The notes below the pieces were generated by a model, which was not told the DNA's origin, did not search any database, and saw only the letters and a list, made by a program, of their open reading frames with translations. From Edaphobacter sp. (GTDB lineage Bacteria; Acidobacteriota; Terriglobia; Terriglobales; Acidobacteriaceae), in assembly GCA_025462645.1 (NCBI GenBank), contig JAOAPB010000129.1:1-64000 (forward strand): 64,000 bases of DNA, in the 5' to 3' direction. Every line of letters begins with the position of its first letter. Within the stretch, counting starts at the first letter, position 1. Below, piece by piece: positions 8,420-17,569 of the stretch. A program made the position numbers and the translations under genes.

Positions 8420-10021
8420 TTACTTGATGCCGAAACAGTAGATCGTTCCATCGAAGGTGCCGAAGATCACTCGACCACCAGCTACGGAGAGGCCAGCCTG
8501 ATGCAAAAACGATGAGATCTGATCTCCACTTGAGTACAACTCTTTGCCCGTTATCGCATCAAGCGCATATAACTTTGCGGGAACAGATTTTTGGATCCGC
8601 TGTTCTGAGCTGAAGAGGCCTCCCTCAGTATCGTTCGCTTGACCGGTAAATTCACCCCCGGCGAGTGCAAACACTACGCCATTGGCAATCACGGGAGGTT
8701 CGGCAGTGATCATGTCCCGAGATACCCAAGCGGGTGAAAGCTTCGGTCTCCCATCTTTATCATCAAGCTTGAACGCGATAATACCGCCATTTGCTGTCGC
8801 CCCATGCGTAACTGGAAACTTCACTGCTGCCTCCGAGCCAGTTGGCGCCAACACCCACTGAGTGCCGTCCTTTCCCTTCCATGCGGCATGACTTCCCCAA
8901 GTTCCTTCGGTCTGAAAGTTTGCATTTTTATTCGTAATCAACTCCGTCCGAGATGCGGGAGTTTTGTGGTCCGCTCCACCCATTGACTTGCTGTCCAACA
9001 CGATGAAGCGTCCTTCTTTGCCAGACGCCACCAGCAAATCCCCACCTTTATATGGAAATATGACAGGGGTGGCATTCATATCCAAATCGCGCTTCGTCAA
9101 CCATTCATAGTTGGAGGGGGTGTAATAGTCCTTTAGTGCCAGCGTGTCATTTGAAAACGTGAAAGCCTCGACGCTGGTGGATAATTGTCCCTCTTTTGCA
9201 TCGTACGGACCATCACCAGATTCGAAATAGATCGTTCCGTCGGAGCCGACCGCAGGACCTGCAACGCCCCAAAGACCTCCCTGCGGAGGGGATGAAACTG
9301 TTACCTTCTTATTCGCTAGATTGACCGCATACAGAGCGTTTGCATTTCCAGCACATCCCTGACCAGTGATGGTGTAGATGACATTGTTCACCAGGTTCAA
9401 GCCATAAGGTTTTCCATAGGGTGCGGCAAGCACTTGGATGGGAGCATCCTTCTCCTCGCCCGTCGAGACGTTCATACTATGAAGGTAGCCGTCACTGGCA
9501 AGTACATAAAGAACTCTCTCACCGGCCCCAGCAGGCGTAACAACCGGGGTGGCGCTAAGAGCATTCGTACAGATAAATCCGCGGCCTTCTCCAGCCTCCT
9601 GCTGCGTTTGCGATGACCACTTCAATTTCTTTTGCCAAACCAATGCTCCACTGTCGGCATCTACCCCGTAGACTTCATTCGAACTGCCCGCCAAAATTGC
9701 CAGAGTTTTAGCTCCACTGCCTGTATTGACACCCGAAACGATAAGGGGTTCCCTGAAGGATTGCATACCCATGGTCTTGATATTGAGCTTCACTTTCCAG
9801 AGAAGCTGCAGATCTTTGGCATTTTCTGGTGTGATCTTCGTTTCATTTCTTTGCCATCCGTCGCGCTGCGGGTTGAAACTACTTGTAGTCCACTCCGGCG
9901 TCCCGGCGGTCTGACCGTATGCAGCTCCCAGCCATGGAAACACACACCCGCAACCAACCATGAGAAATAAACGAATACCTCTTCGTGCGACTTCAACTTG
10001 AGGCAATCTACACAAATCCAT
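8420..10021 (-). CDS. Secreted PQQ-binding-like beta-propeller protein
   Basis: 533 residues from the ATG at 10021, which has GAGG about nine bases upstream and begins MDLCRLPQVEVARRG, followed by a hydrophobic signal segment ending at AAYGQ. Upstream in-frame codons would put 39 residues before the signal and are unlikely. Blades carry quinoprotein-type strands (VYGVDADSGALVWQKK, LYALDAITGKELYSSG). It is a tandem paralogue of the 6698-8272 gene, 147 bp away, but lacks the proline loop and has an extra insert near its C-terminus (GGLFSSEQRI). It is periplasmic by signal peptide; function unknown. A 14-bp palindrome lies 59 bp upstream of the start codon. Confidence 0.82.
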   Translation of the reverse strand: MDLCRLPQVEVARRGIRLFLMVGCGCVFPWLGAAYGQTAGTPEWTTSSFNPQRDGWQRNETKITPENAKDLQLLWKVKLNIKTMGMQSFREPLIVSGVNTGSGAKTLAILAGSSNEVYGVDADSGALVWQKKLKWSSQTQQEAGEGRGFICTNALSATPVVTPAGAGERVLYVLASDGYLHSMNVSTGEEKDAPIQVLAAPYGKPYGLNLVNNVIYTITGQGCAGNANALYAVNLANKKVTVSSPPQGGLWGVAGPAVGSDGTIYFESGDGPYDAKEGQLSTSVEAFTFSNDTLALKDYYTPSNYEWLTKRDLDMNATPVIFPYKGGDLLVASGKEGRFIVLDSKSMGGADHKTPASRTELITNKNANFQTEGTWGSHAAWKGKDGTQWVLAPTGSEAAVKFPVTHGATANGGIIAFKLDDKDGRPKLSPAWVSRDMITAEPPVIANGVVFALAGGEFTGQANDTEGGLFSSEQRIQKSVPAKLYALDAITGKELYSSGDQISSFLHQAGLSVAGGRVIFGTFDGTIYCFGIK

Positions 10022-10325
10022 AAAATTAAACCTCGTCAACCAAAGCTTCTCGCTATTTAGGGCATTGATTTCATGTGATATGAGACGTCTCATTTCGAAA
10101 GGATAGTATCCATGCAATAACACTGCTGTCAAGGCCATTCGTATTTTACTTGTTGAGTATTCAATCAGCAGTAGAGATGGTAATGCATTGAGTTAGATCG
10201 GTTCCACAAGGCGTCCCATGGGGTTGAGACGATCCCTTCGAGGAAGCGTCATACTGTAAATTGGGCTAGAGCTTCAGACTTCCCGTTGGGGGCGGTCTGT
10301 GATTGCTTTACGAGAAGGATGAAGG
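10022..10325. other. Divergent intergenic region (about 300 bp)
   Basis: It separates the minus propeller gene from the plus cytochrome c peroxidase operon, so it should hold both promoters. The only clear structure is the palindrome at 10080-10093. No small gene was recognised. Confidence 0.6.
10080..10093. promoter_or_regulatory. 14-bp perfect palindrome, LacI/GalR-type operator candidate
   Basis: ATGAGACGTCTCAT is a perfect inverted repeat with a central CG, the layout typical of LacI-family operators. It is 59 bp upstream of the propeller gene start at 10021 and about 230 bp upstream of the cytochrome c peroxidase start. No regulator gene lies next to it, so the binding protein is unknown. 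Confidence 0.5.
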
Positions 10326-11474
10326 ATGAACGCATTTTTGGAACCCAGGAAAGCAGGCCTCAAGAATGCTGTCTCTATCATCCGTCTCTTTTTTGGTATC
10401 AGAATAACGAAACAATGGGGAATCGTCTTGAAGGCGATTCTTATGATCAGCCCCTTGGCACTCTGGGGTGGATGCAAGGCTCATGTGAGCGAAAAGCCCA
10501 TTGGTGCCCCAGTTGAAATCAAGGTCCCGCTTGGACTGCCCCCGATTCCTATACCGGCGGACAATCTACCCACTGCGGAGACGATCTCGCTCGGTCGCAG
10601 ACTTTTCTACGACAAGAAGCTCTCCAAGGACAACTCTCTTGCATGCGCCACCTGTCACAATCCGAAACGAGGATTTACGGACGGCCTTGAACTTTCGAGG
10701 GGTGTGGGCGGCATGATTGGTATTCGCAATGCTCCCACGGTGGTTAACGCAGCTTACCTCCCACTTCAGTTCTGGGATGGCCGTGCTATCAGTCTCGAAG
10801 AGCAGGCAGCCAGCCCCATCGCTGATCCCGTGGAGATGAATCAGACCCACGAGGTATCAGTCACTAAACTCAGCGCGGACCCCGTATATAAGACGATGCT
10901 CCTTAAGGCATTTGGAAGTGAGGAGATGACCATTGGCAGAGTTGAGAAAGCGCTTGCCTGTTTTGAACGAACTATCCTCAGTGGCAACTCTGCTTTTGAT
11001 CGATATCAATTTGGGGGGGATAAGAAGGCGCTCACACCAAGTCAGATTCGGGGCCTTGCTATTTTCAGTGATCCACAAAAAGGCAATTGCACAACTTGTC
11101 ACACCATAGATGCAAAGTACGCGCTCTTCACCGACGGTAAATTCCACAATATTGGAGAAGGAGTAGGGGATGATGGAGATTTCAATGACGTCGGCCGCTA
11201 CCATGAAACAAAGATGAACGCTGATAAAGGAGCATTCAAGACTCCGACCCTTCGCAACATTGCGAATACAGGCCCGTACATGCACGACGGCAGCCTGAAA
11301 ACACTAAAGGAGGTTGTTGACTTCTATGCGGGAGGAGGTAACTCGAACCCCTATTTGGACAAAAATATTCGAGCGATCAAACTATCCGGGCAGGATCGCA
11401 CAGACCTTGTGCAGTTTCTGATGTCGCTCACGGGCGAGATGCCCCCTAACGTGGGACCACCAAAGCAGGAGTAA
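10326..11474 (+). CDS. Di-haem cytochrome c peroxidase family protein
   Basis: 382 residues; the ATG has AGAAGG seven bases upstream. A hydrophobic N-terminal segment (residues 33-49) ends at a Cys in LWGGC, so it may be a lipoprotein with an imperfect lipobox or simply membrane-anchored. Two haem c sites: CATCH (107-111) in the N-terminal domain and CTTCH (255-259) in the C-terminal domain. Family signatures are LGRRLFYDKKLS, NAPTVVNAAY, FWDGRA, KTPTLRNI and GPYMHDGSLKTL. Members (CcpA/MauG superfamily) reduce H2O2 or modify proteins from the periplasm. It is first in a three-gene operon with a cupredoxin-like lipoprotein and a YVTN propeller. Confidence 0.93.
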   Translation: MNAFLEPRKAGLKNAVSIIRLFFGIRITKQWGIVLKAILMISPLALWGGCKAHVSEKPIGAPVEIKVPLGLPPIPIPADNLPTAETISLGRRLFYDKKLSKDNSLACATCHNPKRGFTDGLELSRGVGGMIGIRNAPTVVNAAYLPLQFWDGRAISLEEQAASPIADPVEMNQTHEVSVTKLSADPVYKTMLLKAFGSEEMTIGRVEKALACFERTILSGNSAFDRYQFGGDKKALTPSQIRGLAIFSDPQKGNCTTCHTIDAKYALFTDGKFHNIGEGVGDDGDFNDVGRYHETKMNADKGAFKTPTLRNIANTGPYMHDGSLKTLKEVVDFYAGGGNSNPYLDKNIRAIKLSGQDRTDLVQFLMSLTGEMPPNVGPPKQE

Positions 11475-11489
11475 GCTAAATTTGCCGAT

Positions 11490-12275
11490 ATGAAAATCAC
11501 CCACGCTTTCACTTGCTCCTTTCTCTGCTGCGCGATTGCACTCACCATAGGCTGCAAGGGAAAGACGAAAACTGAAGGACCACCATCCCCTATTAGTCAG
11601 CCTGCCACCTCGTTTTTCAAAGTCGACCCAGGGACTGCCGGATCAATCACAGGGACAATACGCTACACCGGGCGAAAGCCGTCTCGTAAGATGATCGACA
11701 TGGACGAAGATCCTGCCTGTGTCGAAGCTCATCATGGAAAAGCCTATGACGAATCGTTGATCGTGAGCTCAACCGGCGCTCTCGGCAACGCTTTCATCTA
11801 CGTGAAAAAGGGCCTGGAAGGGAAAACCTTCGAAGTCCCCGCAACTCCAGTGACTATCGATCAAAGTGGTTGCTGGTTCCGTCCACGAGTACTGGGAATT
11901 CAGATCAATCAGGTTCTACAAGTCATCAACTCGGATCCTGTAACGCACAACATTCATCCAATGGCCCAGATAAATCGCGAATGGAACCATAGCCAAGGAC
12001 CAGGCGACGCTCCGCTGAAGCGAAAGTTCTTGAAGCGCGAGATCATGATCCAAGTCAAATGCAATATCCATAGCTGGATGCACGCCTATATTGGGGTTTT
12101 GGAACACCCCTATTTTGCCGTCTCGAAAGACGATGGGTCTTTCGCAATCAAAAATCTTCCTCCCGGCACTTACACCATCGGAGTGTGGCAGGAGAATCTC
12201 GGCACGCAGGAAAAACAAGTAACGGTCGCTCCGCGGAACGACATCGTGACCGATTTCACATTCAGGGGAAGATGA
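11490..12275 (+). CDS. Cupredoxin-like/carboxypeptidase-regulatory lipoprotein
   Basis: 261 residues, beginning 15 bp after the peroxidase gene. Signal peptide with lipobox LTIGC (Cys about residue 22). The middle resembles cupredoxin-fold methylamine-utilisation-type proteins: VINSDPVTHNIHP, then VKCNIHSWMHAYIGV, which together offer His, Cys, His and Met copper-ligand candidates. The C-terminus is a carboxypeptidase-regulatory Ig-like domain (SFAIKNLPPGTYTIGVW). Predicted lipid-anchored in the cell envelope. It may carry electrons to or from the neighbouring di-haem peroxidase; this is inference from gene order. Confidence 0.8.
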   Translation: MKITHAFTCSFLCCAIALTIGCKGKTKTEGPPSPISQPATSFFKVDPGTAGSITGTIRYTGRKPSRKMIDMDEDPACVEAHHGKAYDESLIVSSTGALGNAFIYVKKGLEGKTFEVPATPVTIDQSGCWFRPRVLGIQINQVLQVINSDPVTHNIHPMAQINREWNHSQGPGDAPLKRKFLKREIMIQVKCNIHSWMHAYIGVLEHPYFAVSKDDGSFAIKNLPPGTYTIGVWQENLGTQEKQVTVAPRNDIVTDFTFRGR

Positions 12276-12278
12276 TTT

Positions 12279-13346
12279 ATGCATAAGCTACATTGCGTAC
12301 TGCTTGCGGCGGGACTTTCGGCACTTTCAATAGGCTGCTCTTCCTCGAAGAATCAAGCTCCAGCTGTGTCCGAAGCCATTTCAAGATCTTCGGCTCCGCG
12401 GATTTACGTTACCAACGAGGTCTCTGGAGACATGACCGTCATCGACTCCGCCACGTCACAGGTGATTGCAACAATCCCACTTGGAAAACGTCCGCGAGGA
12501 ATTCACGCGAGTCCGGATAAGAAGACCCTCTATGTGGCACTTAGCGGATCGCCGATCGCTGGGCCCGACGTGGATGAGAGCACCCTTCCTCCGCCCGACA
12601 AGAGCGCTGATGGTATTGGCGTCTTCGACGTAAAACAAAATAAGCTGGTTCGCATCATTCACGGTGGATCCGATCCGGAGAACTTCGATCTCAGCAAAGA
12701 TGGTAAGCAGTTGTTCATATCCAATGAAGATATTTCAGCCGTGAGTATCGTCGACATCACCTCCGGCAGCGTGCTCAAAACACTCAAGATTGGGGCACAA
12801 CCAGAAGGGGTCAAAGTTACTCCAAACGGAAGACTCGTCTACATCACATCCGAGGAAACTGGCAGCATCTCTGTGCTTGATCCAGCAGCCGGAAAAATCA
12901 TCTCAACTTTCAAAGTTGGGCATCGCCCGCGCTCAATCGCATTTATGCCTGACGGTTCACGCGCCTACATCAACGCTGAGAACGATGGGACAGTCGTCGT
13001 GGCAGATGCAGTAAAACACAAGATGCTCACAACAATTCCTCTTGGCAAGCCTAGTGTAATCAAGCCAATGGCTGTTTTGCTCTCGCCGGATGGCACCAGG
13101 CTTTACGTCAGCACCGGTCGTGGACACCAGGTCTTCACAATCAACACTGCCACCAACACTGTCCTCGGGGCTGTTGAAGTGGGCCAGCGACCTTGGGGTA
13201 TCGGGCTATCGCCGGATACTAAGACCCTCTATACGGCCAATGGGCCATCTAACGATATCTCTGTAGTAGATCTAGCAACCAACACGGTAGTAAAAAAGAT
13301 TAAAGCAGGAACGGGGCCATGGGGTGTCATTGCTTTGGAGCAATAG
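12279..13346 (+). CDS. YVTN beta-propeller lipoprotein
   Basis: 355 residues, four bp after the previous stop, so co-transcribed. Signal peptide with lipobox SIGC near residue 20. At least six YVTN/NHL-type repeats follow: RIYVTNEVSGDMTVID, TLYVALSG, LFISNEDISAVSIVD, LVYITSEETGSISVLD, AYINAENDGTVVVAD, TLYTANGPSNDISVVD. The fold is a seven-bladed propeller of the cytochrome-d1-like surface-protein type, but no haem motif is present. Such proteins often accompany MauG-like di-haem proteins. Envelope-located; binding partner unknown. Confidence 0.88.
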   Translation: MHKLHCVLLAAGLSALSIGCSSSKNQAPAVSEAISRSSAPRIYVTNEVSGDMTVIDSATSQVIATIPLGKRPRGIHASPDKKTLYVALSGSPIAGPDVDESTLPPPDKSADGIGVFDVKQNKLVRIIHGGSDPENFDLSKDGKQLFISNEDISAVSIVDITSGSVLKTLKIGAQPEGVKVTPNGRLVYITSEETGSISVLDPAAGKIISTFKVGHRPRSIAFMPDGSRAYINAENDGTVVVADAVKHKMLTTIPLGKPSVIKPMAVLLSPDGTRLYVSTGRGHQVFTINTATNTVLGAVEVGQRPWGIGLSPDTKTLYTANGPSNDISVVDLATNTVVKKIKAGTGPWGVIALEQ

Positions 13347-13352
13347 TATTCC

Positions 13353-13376
13353 GAAACCTCGAAGATGTGAGGTTTC
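13353..13376 (+). terminator. Hairpin terminator after the peroxidase operon
   Basis: GAAACCTC and GAGGTTTC form an 8-bp stem around an 8-base loop, starting six bases after the YVTN gene stop. The following TCCTGTTGG is only moderately T-rich. Confidence 0.55.
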
Positions 13377-13501
13377 TCCTGTTGGGTATCGCAACCGGAG
13401 CTCGTCTTACATACCCCAAACTATGCCAATCATCATGGCATAGGGAGTCGTATGAAATCGCCCAAGGCGGGCTCGCCGAGTTGAACAACGTGTCACTCGT
13501 G

Positions 13502-14683
13502 TCAGAGCTTCGCTGCGTGTAAGGGCGTCCATGCAGAACCACGTCGCGAGGAATCGAGTACTGCATTGATGAAACGGACTCCGTAAACGCCATCGTCCAC
13601 TCCCGGCACCAAAAGAGAATAAGGATTCGGTGCCCGTCCTTCAATTCTTGCAGTGATCTGTTCCGCGATGTCGGTGTAGATCTGCGCGAAAGCCTCGAAA
13701 TAGCCCTCCGGGTGTCCGGAAGGAATCCGGGTGGCCCAATTGGCCGCCCCGCCCGTTCCACTGCCTCCCCGCGAAATCAGACGAGGCTGCTGTCCCAAAG
13801 TAGTAAAGGTAAGATGGTTGGGATCTTCCTGCGCCCACGACAATCCCGCCTTTTCTCCATAGATCCGGAGGCGAAGATTATTCTCGTTTCCCGGCGCAAT
13901 TTGAGAAGCCCACAGATTTGCTTTAGCTCCACCGGAGAAACGCATCATTACTTGTACGTTGTCGTCCACGCGCCGACCAGGGACGAACGTCGATACATCC
14001 GAAGCCACTGATAGACAGGTTAGGCCTGTTGTGAAGCAGGCGAGATGAAAGGCGTGTGTTCCAATATCTCCAAGGCATCCCCCCGGACCACTCCGCGCAG
14101 GATCAGTACGCCAGTCTGCCTGTTTCATGCCGCTTGCTTCGACGTTAGTAGTTAGCCAATCCTGGGCATATTCCACCTGAATCATCCGAATAGGGCCTAA
14201 TTCTCCACCGAGTACCATCTCCCGGGCCTGCCTTACCATTGGATAACCCACGTAAGTATGAGTGAGTCCAAAGATCAGACCGGTTCGTTCCACTATCTCG
14301 GACAATTCCAGAGCATGCTCGATCGTTGTCGTCAAAGGTTTGTCGCAAATTACGTGAATACCAGCGGCCAGGAACGCCTTGGCGACTGGATAATGCATGT
14401 GGTTAGGTGTGACAATTGCCACCGCATCGATACGATCCGGACGTTCCGCCTCCGCGGCAGCCATTTCGCTAAAATCTTTGTACGCTCTCGGAATATGGAG
14501 TTCTCTTGCGGCCGAAATTGATTTTTCCGAATCGGACGATAGCGCTGCCGCCACCAACTCATACCGATCATCGAGTCTTGCCGCTACCCGGTGAACCGCG
14601 CCGATAAATGCTCCCGGTCCACCGCCGACCATTCCCAACCGCAAACGCCTATCGAGTTTAGATACCTCACTGCCTACTGCCAC
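13502..14683 (-). CDS. Gfo/Idh/MocA family oxidoreductase
   Basis: 393 residues from the GTG at 14683, preceded by AGGAGG at seven bases and starting two bases after the upstream stop. A longer frame exists but would run deep into the isomerase gene. Rossmann motif GMVGGGPGAFIG, catalytic-lysine motif CDKPLT, and GDIGTHAFH with the family's Asp and His. Cytoplasmic. With the adjacent isomerase it forms a second oxidoreductase/TIM-barrel pair like 3123-5332, implying another keto-sugar interconversion. Substrate not determinable. Confidence 0.92.
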   Translation of the reverse strand: MAVGSEVSKLDRRLRLGMVGGGPGAFIGAVHRVAARLDDRYELVAAALSSDSEKSISAARELHIPRAYKDFSEMAAAEAERPDRIDAVAIVTPNHMHYPVAKAFLAAGIHVICDKPLTTTIEHALELSEIVERTGLIFGLTHTYVGYPMVRQAREMVLGGELGPIRMIQVEYAQDWLTTNVEASGMKQADWRTDPARSGPGGCLGDIGTHAFHLACFTTGLTCLSVASDVSTFVPGRRVDDNVQVMMRFSGGAKANLWASQIAPGNENNLRLRIYGEKAGLSWAQEDPNHLTFTTLGQQPRLISRGGSGTGGAANWATRIPSGHPEGYFEAFAQIYTDIAEQITARIEGRAPNPYSLLVPGVDDGVYGVRFINAVLDSSRRGSAWTPLHAAKL

Positions 14684-14685
14684 GT

Positions 14686-15750
14686 TTACTCCTCCTGATT
14701 CAAGCCAAGCATGCGGCGTATCGCCGATTTGTCGACGCTGGCATCGGCAAAATCGTCGAAAGATCGTTCTGCCGCTTGGATAATGTGGCGCGCAATGAAT
14801 GGCGCGCCCTCGATCGCCCCTTGGTCCGAGCTTTTTATGCAGCACTCCCATTCCATTACAGCCCAGCCGTTGTAACCATACTGCGTCAACTTGGAAAAAA
14901 TTCCACCGAAATCTACTTGGCCATCTCCCAGGGACCGAAAACGACCAGCGCGATTAAGCCATGATTGAAAACCTCCATAGACACCCTGGCGTCCGCTCGG
15001 ATTAAACTCCGCGTCTTTTACATGGAACATTTTGATCCGTGAGTGGTAGAGGTCAATGTATTCAAGATAGTCAAGCTGCTGCAACACAAAATGGCTTGGG
15101 TCAAAGAGAAGATTGCAGCGCGGATGACCGTTCAGAAGATCGAGAAACATCTCGAATGATGCACCATCATGAAGGTCTTCGCCGGCGTGAGCTTCAAAGC
15201 AGGCGTCCACGCCATTCTCATCAAAGACATCCAAAATAGGCTTCCAGCGGTTTGCCAACTCTTCAAAAGCAGCTTCAACTAGCCCGTGTGGCCGTTGCGG
15301 CCAAGGATAGATGTATGGCCACGCCAGAGAACCAGAAAATGTCGCATGGGAATTCAATTGGAGATTCTTCGATGCCTTTGCCGCAAAGTGGAGCTGCTGG
15401 GTGGCCCAAGCGCGACGCGCAGCGGGATCGCCATGGACAGACTTGGGGGCGAAGCTGTCGAACAACGAATCATATGCTGGATGGACGGCTACCAGTTGTC
15501 CTTGAAGGTGCGTCGATAGTTCCGTTATTTGGAGCCCGTTTTGCGCGAGAACCCCTCGGACTTCATCGCAGTACATGGGGCTCTCAGCCGCGAGTTTCAG
15601 ATCGAAGAAACGAGCATCCCAAGTGGGAATCTGGACGCCCTTGTACCCCAACCCGGCAGCCCACTGCGAAATCGCCGCCAAACTATTGAATGGTGCAGCA
15701 TCTCCTGCGAATTGAGCTAAAAAGATGCCAGGTCCCTTCATCGTCCTCAT
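14686..15750 (-). CDS. Sugar phosphate isomerase/epimerase-like TIM-barrel protein
   Basis: 354 residues; the ATG has GAGGAG seven bases upstream. Metal-site candidates of the AP-endonuclease-2-like barrel are CFEAHAGED, LLFDPSHFVLQQ, MFHVKDAEF and VMEWECC. No signal peptide. It is translationally adjacent to the Gfo/Idh gene (the stop and next start are two bases apart). Most similar in style to inosose isomerase or 3-keto-sugar epimerase-type proteins; the reaction is inferred. Confidence 0.9.
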   Translation of the reverse strand: MRTMKGPGIFLAQFAGDAAPFNSLAAISQWAAGLGYKGVQIPTWDARFFDLKLAAESPMYCDEVRGVLAQNGLQITELSTHLQGQLVAVHPAYDSLFDSFAPKSVHGDPAARRAWATQQLHFAAKASKNLQLNSHATFSGSLAWPYIYPWPQRPHGLVEAAFEELANRWKPILDVFDENGVDACFEAHAGEDLHDGASFEMFLDLLNGHPRCNLLFDPSHFVLQQLDYLEYIDLYHSRIKMFHVKDAEFNPSGRQGVYGGFQSWLNRAGRFRSLGDGQVDFGGIFSKLTQYGYNGWAVMEWECCIKSSDQGAIEGAPFIARHIIQAAERSFDDFADASVDKSAIRRMLGLNQEE

Positions 15751-15938
15751 ACGTAAGCTCCTCGATCGAGTCTTTACAATTCGTGCTGTTGCTACGATTT
15801 CTTACCGTGTTGGTCTGTGGGGCGTCGTTCCTTTTTTAGAGGACAAAGTCATAATCTAGCGCATTAAGCCCTTTCGTACAGTTTGGATCCATCGCTGCAA
15901 TGGTCTTGCATAAATCTGATCTATTTTTCGATCGACGC

Positions 15939-17525
15939 TTACTTTGCTGACAGGACTAAATGCCTGTTTCCAGAGGATTTCGGCAATGTCCATGCGAACA
16001 TCACGCTGCCACTGCTTGTCAGTACCACTTGCTGACCGTCGAGCTCGTAGGTGATGGGCGGGCTCTGTATGTGTGCTCCCGATCCTGCGTGCCAAAGAGT
16101 CTTTCCGTCGTTCGTATTCAACGCCAGAAAGTTTCCGAATGCATCACCAGTGAATGTGAGACCGGAATCGGTCGTTAAGACACCCGCGCCCGATCGTCCT
16201 GCGCCCAGTTCATGGCTCCAGCGAATCTTGCCGGTTTGATAGTCGATAGCTTCGAGGATCCCTTTACTCCAAAGGCTGTAATCTGCGCCCGACCAACCGT
16301 AGGATCCATCTGCAGGCTTGGAGAAATAGAGACTGTAGCTGGGCGCCGCGCTGACGATAAAGAGTCCTGTCTTGGGGTCGAAGCTGGGGGACCGATAGTT
16401 GGTGAGGCCGCCCTCATCCGGGGCGATCAGACGACCGTCAGGTGCCGGTTCCTTCTCAGGATTTGGAATTGGGCGCCCCTGCTTGTCTATACCCAGTGTC
16501 CAGTTCACAGGTCCGAACGTAGTGGTCAAGAGACTTTTTCCGTTCGTGCGGTCAACCACAAAGAAGTGACCATTGCGGGATGCCTGCATGAGCATTTTCC
16601 GCGGCTGTCCATGAAAGTCTCCGTCAACCAGGACAGGTATTTCAACAGCATCCCAGTCGTGGGTATCATGTGGTGACGGTTGAAACGCCCACGCCAGTTT
16701 TCCAGTGTCGGGATTCAGGGCAACGATGCTGCATGTGTAGAGATTGTCTCCTGGACGCACTTTGCCGTTCAGTACCGGAGTTGGATTTCCGGTTCCCCAA
16801 TAGACCAGATTGAGATCGGGATCGTAAGTCCCTGTCATCCATGCATTCCCTCCGGTCGCGGCCTTTGGCGTTCCTACAATCGGAGTAGCATCCCACTGCC
16901 ATTGTGTTGCTCCTGTCTCTGCATCAATGGACCGGACGAAGCCCTGCAGGTTATCAAAATCGCCTGAAACTCCCACCAGCACGTGGTTGCCAACGATCAG
17001 GGGTGCCATCGTCGCCCATTGACCCTTTGTATAATCAGCGACTACGACATCCCATCGCACCTTGCCGTCTTTGGGGTCGAGAGATAAAAGATGGGCATCC
17101 GAAGACATATAGTACAGCCATCCCTTATACATGCTGACACCGCGATGACCGATGTGAAAGGCGTTGTTTGGTGGCGCCGTGTAGTGCCATATCTGATGAC
17201 CTGTCCGTGCATCCACAGCCCAGATATTGTCCGTCACGGTGAAGTACAAAATGCCATCCACTAATATCGGAGAGGCCTTGAGTTCTGTAGCTTGGCCCGT
17301 CTGAAAAACCCAAGCGAGGGTCAGATTCTGAACATTCCGGGGATTAATCTCCGTCAAAGCACTGTGTCGCTTACCGGAATAGTCGCCATGGTATCCGGGC
17401 CAGCTATCCATAGTTGGATGGAGAAGCAAGGCATCTGCTGCTTCTTGGGCCAAGAGGCTATCGGAGAATGGAAATCCGATCACCACGAGCAAAACAAGAA
17501 GAAAAGCATTCTTCATAAAGTTCAT
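15939..17525 (-). CDS. Secreted PQQ-dependent (quinoprotein) dehydrogenase-like protein
   Basis: 528 residues. GGAGG precedes the ATG by 13 bases; an ATG three codons later is possible. The signal peptide ends near LLAQ. It shows eight-bladed quinoprotein ADH features: the WPGYHGDYSGKRHSAL N-terminal strand, repeated W-docking strands (GKVRWDVVV, GKLAWAFQP, GKTLWHAGS), TGTYDPDLNLVYWGTGNP, and SPHDTHDWD, whose second Asp aligns with the catalytic Asp of methanol dehydrogenase, with His in place of the usual Trp. There is no vicinal Cys-Cys pair. It lies 44 bp after a di-haem cytochrome c gene, its probable electron acceptor. Substrate unknown. Confidence 0.88.
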   Translation of the reverse strand: MNFMKNAFLLVLLVVIGFPFSDSLLAQEAADALLLHPTMDSWPGYHGDYSGKRHSALTEINPRNVQNLTLAWVFQTGQATELKASPILVDGILYFTVTDNIWAVDARTGHQIWHYTAPPNNAFHIGHRGVSMYKGWLYYMSSDAHLLSLDPKDGKVRWDVVVADYTKGQWATMAPLIVGNHVLVGVSGDFDNLQGFVRSIDAETGATQWQWDATPIVGTPKAATGGNAWMTGTYDPDLNLVYWGTGNPTPVLNGKVRPGDNLYTCSIVALNPDTGKLAWAFQPSPHDTHDWDAVEIPVLVDGDFHGQPRKMLMQASRNGHFFVVDRTNGKSLLTTTFGPVNWTLGIDKQGRPIPNPEKEPAPDGRLIAPDEGGLTNYRSPSFDPKTGLFIVSAAPSYSLYFSKPADGSYGWSGADYSLWSKGILEAIDYQTGKIRWSHELGAGRSGAGVLTTDSGLTFTGDAFGNFLALNTNDGKTLWHAGSGAHIQSPPITYELDGQQVVLTSSGSVMFAWTLPKSSGNRHLVLSAK

Positions 17526-17569
17526 AAGGACTCAAATCCTCCAAGAAGCCTAGATGCCAATTCCAGCTT

